The notes beneath the pieces are model-generated. The model did not search any database, was not told where the DNA came from, and saw only the letters and a program-made list of their open reading frames with translations. From Opisthorchis felineus (Eukaryota; Platyhelminthes; Trematoda; Opisthorchiida; Opisthorchiidae): 64,000 nt of DNA. This document shows, piece by piece, positions 56,440 to 64,000 of this stretch (position 1 is the first letter of the stretch; every line of letters starts with the position of its first letter). The position numbers and the translations under genes were made by a program. The stretch is from assembly GCA_004794785.1 (NCBI GenBank), contig SJOL01010002.1:918928-982927 (forward strand), read 5' to 3'.

Positions 56440-56900
56440 TCAATGTTTGTGAGCGAACGCCCAGAGAGCAGTTTGATCCGAGGTTTTGCAGACAGGCAGA
56501 TAAGTTTCAAGCAGCGTTAGTAACAAAGTTGAAGAGGAATGGCGAGAGAGGACAGCCTTGTCTTACACCACGGAACGTGGTGAAATCAGGCAAAAGCATA
56601 TTGTATACCCGTACGCGCCCACAGAACTTCACATACAATGCCCTTGTAAGAGACATCAATTTAAAGGGAGACTTTTGATCATCAAACTCCGCCAAGGTTT
56701 CGGACGATGGACAATCAAAAGCATCTTTCAGACCAGGAAACAACCAAAGTAGGACGTTTGGAAGAGTGACAGTGTTCAAGAACTTGTCTCAAGCTAAGTT
56801 TATGGTCGGCGTATTCCCGGCCGGGAAGAAACGCAGCTTTTCAGATGACCAACCTGCTACCAGTCTGATGCCATGATTGTTTTCGCATGGAGTTCATGCG
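56440..56900 (-). mobile_element. LINE reverse-transcriptase fragment, minus strand
   Basis: Minus-strand frames give PGREYADHKLSLRQVLEHCH, then KDAFDCPSSETLAEFDDQ, ALYVKFCGRVRVYNMLLPD, FTTFRGVRQGCPLSPFLFNF. These are RT motifs before the YADD box. The VRQGCPLSPFLFNF block is well preserved. The sequence stops before the catalytic YADD, and frameshifts separate the pieces. Confidence 0.75.
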
Positions 56901-59100
56901 TCCTCTTTAAAACCAGATTACGATCGAAGTGCCCTGTTTAACTGGTATTCTCTTTTTGTTCCAAATCTTCCGTTGTAGGGTCGTCAGACTGTTAAGCAGG
57001 GCATCAACACCTTTAAGAAGTGCGGGATTCAGGCAGTGATTTGACGGTTCGCTCTGATCGAATAAGTTCCTAAGGTTTCCCTCAGCTCACTTGCGGCATG
57101 GAAAGTATTGGGCGGCCCAGATGGGCACAGCTGTACGGTAAATTTGGCTGAGAATGGTTATTCGATACGAACACATGAACCAGACCATCTCATTCAACCA
57201 AAATTCAAATGCAAAATCAATCGACTGATCAACGGCATCATTGTTGATCGCTTGCCCCATGTATGGGATTAATCACGGCTTAATTAGCGTAGATACGTTT
57301 TGTGGAACTAGTAAAGTTAGGTTTACAAGACAGCTGTTTTTCTTTCCAAGATGAAACAATACAGTAGTGCCCGCCATGCTATCAAACGCAGCGCTGACGC
57401 ACTAACCTGTGAGCTTGACGGGCTTGACGAACAGAATAGCCTTGACTAGATTATAGTAGCTTTTGGTGGGACGTCCAGAACTATACATTTTACTGCGAAA
57501 TCACAAAGCCCAGTTCCTCTCCATCTTAGCATGGCAGTGTTAACTACGGTGTGAAGGTCGTTGCACACGGGCTAACGAGACTCTGATAGCACTTCTACGT
57601 TACTGATCACCGGATGGCAGCCGTGTTCCCTAAAATATGGCACACAGGCCTAATGACGACACCGTGACATGGCGAATGCCAACCCGCCATGAGGGGATTT
57701 AGCGGAGAATATGGACTTACGATCAATACTTAGTGCTACGGAATTAATGTGTCAACCGTATGATGGCCACGGAAAACTGCCGCTCCGTGGACCGCACCTG
57801 AATGTTCAAGGGCCAGCAGAGTGAACTTGAACAAACGCCAGAGGAGGTGCAGTAGACTAGTGGGATCAACCAGATTCAGCGGCCTTTCTGACGATTTTAC
57901 TCTCCAGATCCTTCCTGCTGTTCTGCAGTATGCAGTTCTGATGGTGATCCATGAACACCAGTGGTTTGCTTCCGATGTGAGGAAAAGTGGAATTAAACGG
58001 GTGATAATGTAAATAGACTAGTGATTAAGTCTGTAACCAATCACGCAAGGGATTCTTAAAACCGAACATCAGGACAGGGCGGCATAAGATGAGTCTGTTT
58101 GGTTTTCTTGTGTTCGCTTTAATGTGTGGTTTCTGTTGTTGTACGACTGCAACCTGTGATCATCATTTGCATTCTGCTGTTGTTATTTAAGCCAGACCAG
58201 TTGGTAACATAGGATGCCACTTTGGTGCCTTACTTGTGCAACATTCCAAGGCGATGGCCATTATTATCCACTTGCGAGGTGTCGAAAGGATTTCGGACCC
58301 GGATCCTCGAGAAGCAAATGGGATGTCATTGGCTGCGCTACCAAGGCACAGGTTGCTAGCTCGTACTAATCCGGACGACGACAAAGGACCAGTGAAATAG
58401 TTTTCAAGGCAATATGTCAGTTACAGATGTGCGAGCAACCGCTCGAAACGAGGTTGGATTTCCAGTTTACGCTGATACAAGCATCTAACTGAAACAACCG
58501 GATGTCTCTTAGGTCATTTCGTAATCCCACCAAAAATGAAATACCACCGTTAGAGGGATTTTTTCACTCTACATAGATATTCACCTGCAAGGATGAATGT
58601 GCTCGTTCCTTTTCTGTACTGTACACCAGTACGATGACGAATACTCGGAAACACGAGTAGGAAATGCCCAATATACCAGTTAGCTAATAAACTTCAGTAG
58701 TGTATAACGTTGAGCAGTTTGCTCTTTATCCTTTTACTCGAAATCTGCAGTTCTGATGCAGTATGACGACGCAGTACACAGTGTGATGAAAGAGATGTCG
58801 AAACGTTCAACCACGGCCCAGCTGCTATGAGGAAAGTATTACTGGTTTCGCATTTCGCATTCGCCTGCTACCAATGAGGAGTTGCTATGACCTTCACCTC
58901 CCCTATGGCTGTTAAACGACTGTGCAGCCTATTAAAAGTTAAAAGGTGGTATAAGGTTGTGTATCCCATTCTAAATGGCAAATACTAATACAACATCAAA
59001 ATATGATGTGTAGCAATAACAGCTGAAAAAGGTTGTAATCAGGTCCAATAATTGTAACCGGATGATTCTAAGTTTACGAGGTAACTCAGCATTGTGTTGT
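56901..59100. other. intergenic, 3' of PEPCK
   Basis: No gene recognised. I found no AATAAA on the minus strand close to the PEPCK stop, so its poly(A) site is unplaced. Confidence 0.4.
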
Positions 59101-59476
59101 CTAGGCCTTGTGAGCACGGTCTTCGAGCTTTTTGAGTTCCTCTCTCATTGCCGCTGGAAAATCTTCGGGTAATTGTTCATTGAAATACTGTTTCAGTTCC
59201 TCAACCTCTCGTTTCCAAAAGTCTGGTGGAAAACTCAACAGAGATTGAAGATCCGGTTTTGTATTCATTCCTTCTAAATTTATGTCTTCCACGCGAGGGA
59301 CCTGTCCACCGATTCCTTCTACCGCTGGAATAACATCGTCGCACCGACGAAGAATCCAATCAAGCACACGTAGGTTTTCGCCAAAACCGGGCCACAGGAA
59401 TTTACCACCGGAATCCTTGCGGAACCAATTGACATGGAATATCTTGGGTAATTTGAGGCCGGGTTTGTTCTCAAAA
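59101..59476 (-). CDS. PEPCK: PEPCK terminal exon
   Basis: Acceptor CGCACGACAG|T completes a Ser codon (AG|T). It reads [40 protein letters not shown], then VEDINLEGM and [20 protein letters not shown], and ends at TAG (59103-59101). The [14 protein letters not shown] and FLWPGFGEN segments are invariant in the family. The C-terminal helix is shorter in identity but the same length. Confidence 0.96.
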
Positions 59477-62400
59477 CTGTCGTGCGGAGAAAGAAGGAAT
59501 AGGTACGGATGGTACCAGTTACAGCGATGACGCAGGTAATATAGTGGAAGGCTTATTGCCCTCTGAAAGTAGTTTCAAGCAGCTTATGAAATTATCTAGG
59601 ATTTTCGGAAAAAACTGGCAACAAAGTATCCAGGGCATATTTCCCATGGAATGATTGAGAGGGCATTTTGATGACACTGTTAGTGAGCTCTACCTACCAC
59701 ACTACAGGATTTTAGGTAGCCTGTCTACCGCTATTGTAGAGCCGATCTTGTAACATACATGATGCATCAGATGATAGCGAACGGCATCCGAGTCTTGTTT
59801 TAACTTTGCTGATTTCAGTCCCAATGCACGATAGCACTCTGGTCATACAACTCTGAATTGGCATTAGTCAAGTACAAAAGGGTTGTACCATGTCCAGCAA
59901 CAGACTTGATTGGTTTGAATAGCTTAAGAACTTTCAAACAATAGAAGAAAGTTCTGTAACTAGTGGAGTGTTGAGGAAACCAGGGCGAGAAATGGTGGAA
60001 ACTAAATAACGGTAGTATCATGGAAGTCGCATTCCCATACACACATCAACCAATGGTATTTGGGTAAAGCCAATATATGAAGGACGTTTCTTCGACTAAA
60101 AGAAACTGAAATACAGGAAAAACGTAGGGAAAGCGGTTGAGGCAATTACCTGAGCCAGTGCTCGAGGTACTTTCCAAAGTTGTAGCCAAAGAACGGACGC
60201 ATAGCGAATGGATCGTGCATTACAACCTTGGCTTTATGTTCAGCGGCAGCAGTGGCTTCAGAACGCATACAAGCTCCCAAGAATACCCCGTGACGCCAGT
60301 TGAACGATTCCATAACCAGTGGTACGCCCTCTGGTCGTCTTCCTCCAAAAATAATTGCGTCAATAGGGACACCCTCAGGTTTTTCCCAGTCAGGGTCAAT
60401 AATTGGGCATTGAGATGCTGGCGTGCAAAAACGTGAGTTGGGGTGCGCAGCCGGTCTACCACAGCCCTGTTGAATAAGTATGTAGTGCGCTGAATTGAGA
60501 AAATTCTATTCATGGTACGGGGCGATTTCTACATGATATAGAACATACATAGGCCCTAAACAACGGTGAAAATTTCAATGAAACTGCTTATCAGTACACT
60601 ACAGGGGAGACGCGTTCTCAAGAATAAACCTTGGCTTTATCAGCATAGAAAGCAACATCATCGAATCATACAACTAGCATACGACAACGCCTTTAAAACG
60701 TTGTTTCAAGAGAGAACGAAACAATTAAAGGCTAGAATTGATTGTTTGGCAACGGAAAGCAACCTAAAGGTCTAAAAACAGGCACTTCAACAAGACCACT
60801 TGGAACAGCTGGTGGTACGTCCTAGCGATCTTCTGTCTTTGGCCAATTTCAAAAAGGGGTAGAGAGAATCGAGTCCTACAGTAGGATAAAACAACTGTAT
60901 CTTGACTCATCACAATCGACTGCACACTGCACCAAATTACAAGTGGCTTACTTTTGTACGTCAGACACAATTTTGCCGCAATAAGCCGAAACCAAATATG
61001 AAGAACACCGAAGTTAGTAACTGCTTAGGATGCTAAAGGATGAGGCGGCATTCTGGCAACTGTTAGAAAGCTGGTCTGTGATTTCCAATATCCTGAGCAT
61101 CATTCGGGCTGAGTCTCTCCATCATCCAACCCATGAGATGCGGAGGTTGACTGTGATAAGCAGATAGCTCAGAGTAGATTCTGGTCCATAAAATTAGGGT
61201 TTCGAGCCAATATATCAAGCAATACTTGAAGTTAAAGGTAGGTAAAATACTTGGAAAACTCAATTTTCCATAGAAAAGACCAGATTTGAATTTAAAATGA
61301 GTCAAAGTGTGATGTATTTCAAATAAAAAGAAAAATATTTGTTCAGTTGTGACACCCTTCTGATGAACATCGAATCAGTAAATCCTTTCAACGATTTTTC
61401 CAGACGTTCGGCTGCCTCTTTCAAATAACCACTACTGCATCCAATTTAATGAGGAAAGTTATTTTGAGTTACAGTAGCTCTCTCCCTTACAGTCTGACAG
61501 TTACTTGTGTCATGCTGAAAGATTGTAGATATATATCCGATACGGATACGCCGCGTAACAGCGGTTAATATTCCACTAGAGGCCTGTACACAGTAGGTAA
61601 GCCACAGGCGATTTGCGAGGAGCCGAATGTGATGGCACGTAAAGGCCGCTGATGTTGATATAAGCCCGAGGAAACACAACAACGGGCCAAAACGCAAAAG
61701 CATTTCGGGAGCCACCAGTCGGCCCAAGCATGATGAGCACCCGCATCAGTACTTTTACACCAATGCGCTGGCCTCATCCGTCAAGTCCTCTAAGTTTTAG
61801 TCGTATCCCGAACGTCTCTCGGATAAATTATCATATCAATGCTCAGAGTAATGCCAATTACGGTGCCATTTAAATGGAAATGGAAAGTCAGGCGGGGAAG
61901 CGAACAAACATCAAATGCTCCATTGTAATTAGGACAAACAGATCGAAAATCCTAATAAGATAGTAAAGTAGGATTTAGCTTAACTAATGAGTTTGTTTTT
62001 ACCTGATTTTACACTGGGCTTACCGGTTCCCAAGGTTTGCCGGTCCAATCTGTCACTTTGACTTTAGTGAAATCGACCGTGTTTTCTAATCCCTCCCAGT
62101 AGAATCGTCCATCATCCAGTTCGGCGGTATTCGTAAAGATGGAGTTCTTCTGAATGGTGAGCATGGCATTCGGGTTCGTATCCATAGCAGTACCGGGTGC
62201 AACACCGAAAAAGCCAGCCTCGGGATTTATGGCCCGTAGACGTCCCTCTTTGTCGAATTTCATCCAAGCAATGTCGTCCCCGACACAGGTGACGGTGTAC
62301 CCAGGAATCGTGGGTTGTAGCATGGCCAAATTTGTCTTACCGCATGCACTGGGGAAAGCTGCAGTAATGTAGCGCATCTTTCCATTTGGTGGTTTCAGAC

Positions 62401-63962
62401 CCAGAATCAACATATGCTCAGCAAACCAACCTTCCCGATTGGCCAAGATCGAACCAAGACGTAGAGCGAAGCACTTTTTACCCAAAAGGGAATTGCCACC
62501 ATAGCCACTGCCGAAACTGCATATTTCGTTATTAGCTGGTATGTGTGAGATCAAGGTCAGCTCTGGATTGCAAGGCCAGTTGTTGATAACAGGCCCTACG
62601 AAGGCAAACAAAAAGATTCCGTATAACTGGTAAACTACTCTGGCTTCATCAGCTTTCTGCGTCTATTTCACTATCTTGCTATTTTACGCAAGGTTTTCCT
62701 GGACAGGTCCAAAACAGATAAATTATGCAAACATTAGTCTGTCGGACGGGGGACGTTGGTCAGACCATGCTGTGCGAATACCGGAGAATTAAGCTATTGT
62801 AGGGCGCAAGACAAAATGGAGACGTAAGCTGACTGGTCAAGCTATGATAGTCTCGAGCTACGAAAACATCGAATACACTGCCCACTTATAGGAGCAGCCA
62901 TCGTCTGTCGGGTCTAACCGACGGACCATCTCAATACGACGGCTAGTCTCAGTCGGTGCCATGGTTGTGCCTATATCCGGCCTGCCCACCTTATCAAGTC
63001 CTGTTTTTCTGCTTCTAACCCAGATACCTATTTGTGGTTTGTTGTTAAAGCAGTGGATTCGTCAACTTCCAAACAGCCTCAGTACCTTTAGTATCTCAGC
63101 CCCGAAACTAACGAGGACAAAGCTGAAATTAAAATGTGAGGGTACCGTTACGGAATATGAAACTTTAAGACATCTCTCACACTAAATTTGGATATCTTCG
63201 GTGAAAGATTATGCCAATAAGCCCCCGAATACAGTACCAGAGTACAAGTTTCTGAAAATCGATAACAAAAAATCTATTATCTTGTGACATGTAAAAACTC
63301 ACTTGATTCCGGCTTTGGTAAACCGACTGAATGGAGGGCTTTGATAAAATGACTGTCGTCTTGTTTTAGCAACTTCAACACGGGCGTACCCATACGGGTC
63401 ATTATGCGCATACTCGCAACCACGTACAGTGAGTCGGTGATTTCGATGCCGATCTTGGAAATCGGCCCACCAAGTGGTCCCATACTGAAGGGTATCACGT
63501 ACATTGTTCGGCCTGAAAAAAGTTCAAGATGTGCAATGATTGAAACAGGACTCCAGAAGCACCGTACTACAGTGAGCATACACAAAAGCGGCGGCAGGAC
63601 TGCGCTCTGAATAAAAATTAAGGTCGGTTAGCTGCGGTACCCTTTTAAAGTAAAGATCCCCACTAATACAAAATGAAAAATTCTGCTCAGTCATGAGTAG
63701 GTTGTCAAGCAAGTGCCTATCATTCAGAAAATATATAACATACCTTTCATGCAGCCAGGGAACCGCACATTGAACGCCTTCTGGAGGTCCTCAGGAGACA
63801 TCCAGATCCCTAGGGTGCCCTTCACGCCCTCCTTCACCTTGGGCACGGTTGTACGCTGATCAGGAGTGCTAATAACTGTCTTTGACTCCACACGTGCAAC
63901 GTCAGCCGGATCCGTTCGAGCGATCCAACAGTTATCATAGGCCTTCAATCGATGAATAGCAC
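59101..63962 (-). CDS. PEPCK: phosphoenolpyruvate carboxykinase (GTP), partial at N-terminus
   Basis: It catalyses oxaloacetate + GTP to phosphoenolpyruvate + CO2 + GDP, and the reverse. In flukes the carboxylating direction feeds malate dismutation and anaerobic energy metabolism. Five exons (63962-63744, 63512-63303, 62595-62024, 60466-60150, 59476-59101) join in frame to 563 residues plus a stop. The human enzyme has 622, so about 60 residues lie beyond the right edge. Hallmarks: [47 protein letters not shown]-loop [10 protein letters not shown] with the reactive Cys, [39 protein letters not shown]. Cytosolic or mitochondrial targeting cannot be judged without the N-terminus. Confidence 0.97.
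60150..60466 (-). CDS. PEPCK: PEPCK exon D
   Basis: It has no ATG and is open only as an exon. Acceptor TTATTCAACAG|GGC, donor CTCAG|GTAATT, phase 2. It reads [80 protein letters not shown]. These are nucleotide-contacting segments, all conserved with animal PEPCK. Confidence 0.96.
60467..62023 (-). other. PEPCK intron C-D
   Basis: A 1.56-kb intron with GT-AG ends. No repeat or gene recognised inside. Open frames here (for example 61446-61777) lack motifs. The other PEPCK introns (59477-60149, 62596-63302, 63513-63743) also hold nothing recognisable. Confidence 0.6.
62024..62595 (-). CDS. PEPCK: PEPCK exon C, GTP-binding core
   Basis: Acceptor CTTCGTAG|GG, donor GAACCG|GTAAGC in phase 0. 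It reads [20 protein letters not shown], then [20 protein letters not shown]. The kinase-1/P-loop [10 protein letters not shown] (62356-62330) holds the hyper-reactive active-site Cys. GDDIAW (62281-62264) is the kinase-2 motif with the metal-binding Asp. [13 protein letters not shown] follows. Confidence 0.97.
63303..63512 (-). CDS. PEPCK: PEPCK exon B
   Basis: Acceptor TTTTTTCAG|GC after a strong pyrimidine tract. It reads [20 protein letters not shown], then [20 protein letters not shown] and [15 protein letters not shown]. Donor TCAA|GTGAGT, phase 1. Confidence 0.95.
63744..63962 (-). CDS. PEPCK: PEPCK exon A (first in window)
   Basis: Minus-strand acceptor ACATCTAG, then GT|GCT; donor AAAG|GTATGT. 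It reads [40 protein letters not shown], then [14 protein letters not shown]. These are the conserved substrate-side N-terminal segments. It ends in phase 1, and the split Gly codon G|GC continues in exon B. Confidence 0.95.
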
Positions 63963-64000
63963 CTAGATGTTAAGTTTGAAAACAGGTTGGTAACTTTCAA

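Noticed and set aside
60220..60513. 97-codon minus frame overlapping PEPCK exon D
   Set aside because: It is the wrong frame; the PEPCK frame with conserved motifs and matching splice phases lies in the same DNA.

Overview
The window is eukaryotic. It looks like a digenean fluke (trematode) of the opisthorchiid/fasciolid type rather than a schistosome. The reasons are GT-AG introns from 81 bp to about 4.5 kb, moderate GC by eye, and dense decayed non-LTR retrotransposons and tRNA-derived SINEs inside and between genes. The species cannot be fixed from the sequence alone. Two host genes can be read with confidence.

Gene 1 (+ strand, about 6.2-27.6 kb) is an animal GON4L / gon-4 / udu / mute homologue, a nuclear transcriptional regulator. 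I rebuilt nine coding exons (6187-6318, 10795-11075, 14625-15351, 18242-18538, 18650-18930, 20629-21864, 23429-24911, 26308-26628, 26710-27600). All junction phases agree and give about 1,882 residues. They run from a basic N-terminal motif through acidic segments, the conserved YY1AP1-like core and a PAH-like helical region to a C-terminal SANT/Myb-like domain. A poly(A) signal lies at 27749. Gene 2 (- strand, 63962 down to 59101) is GTP-dependent phosphoenolpyruvate carboxykinase. Five exons and the stop codon are present; the N-terminal exon(s) lie beyond the right edge. The two genes show no evident functional link.

Layout: 0.3-5.1 kb is a pile of decayed LINE copies with SINEs inside them. 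Between 5.6 and 9.0 kb are a 60-bp spacerless palindrome built on a SINE B box, GON4L exon 1, and an antisense LINE carrying two nested LINE insertions, one with an 8-bp target-site duplication. From 10.8 to 27.6 kb is the body of GON4L, with SINEs, a hammerhead-like motif and one antisense ORF in its introns. From about 28 to 59 kb I see no convincing host gene. That stretch holds LINE 3' ends, paired dispersed repeats, perfect hairpins, AT microsatellites and one ambiguous base (56220). From 59.1 kb to the end is PEPCK.

No prokaryotic feature, CRISPR array, canonical tRNA or rRNA was seen. No clearly new biological system stands out. The best leads are the structured repeats (palindromes, nested LINE, LINE 3' stem-loop, hammerhead-like core), one repeat family that carries a conserved unrecognised peptide, and an intronic antisense ORF.
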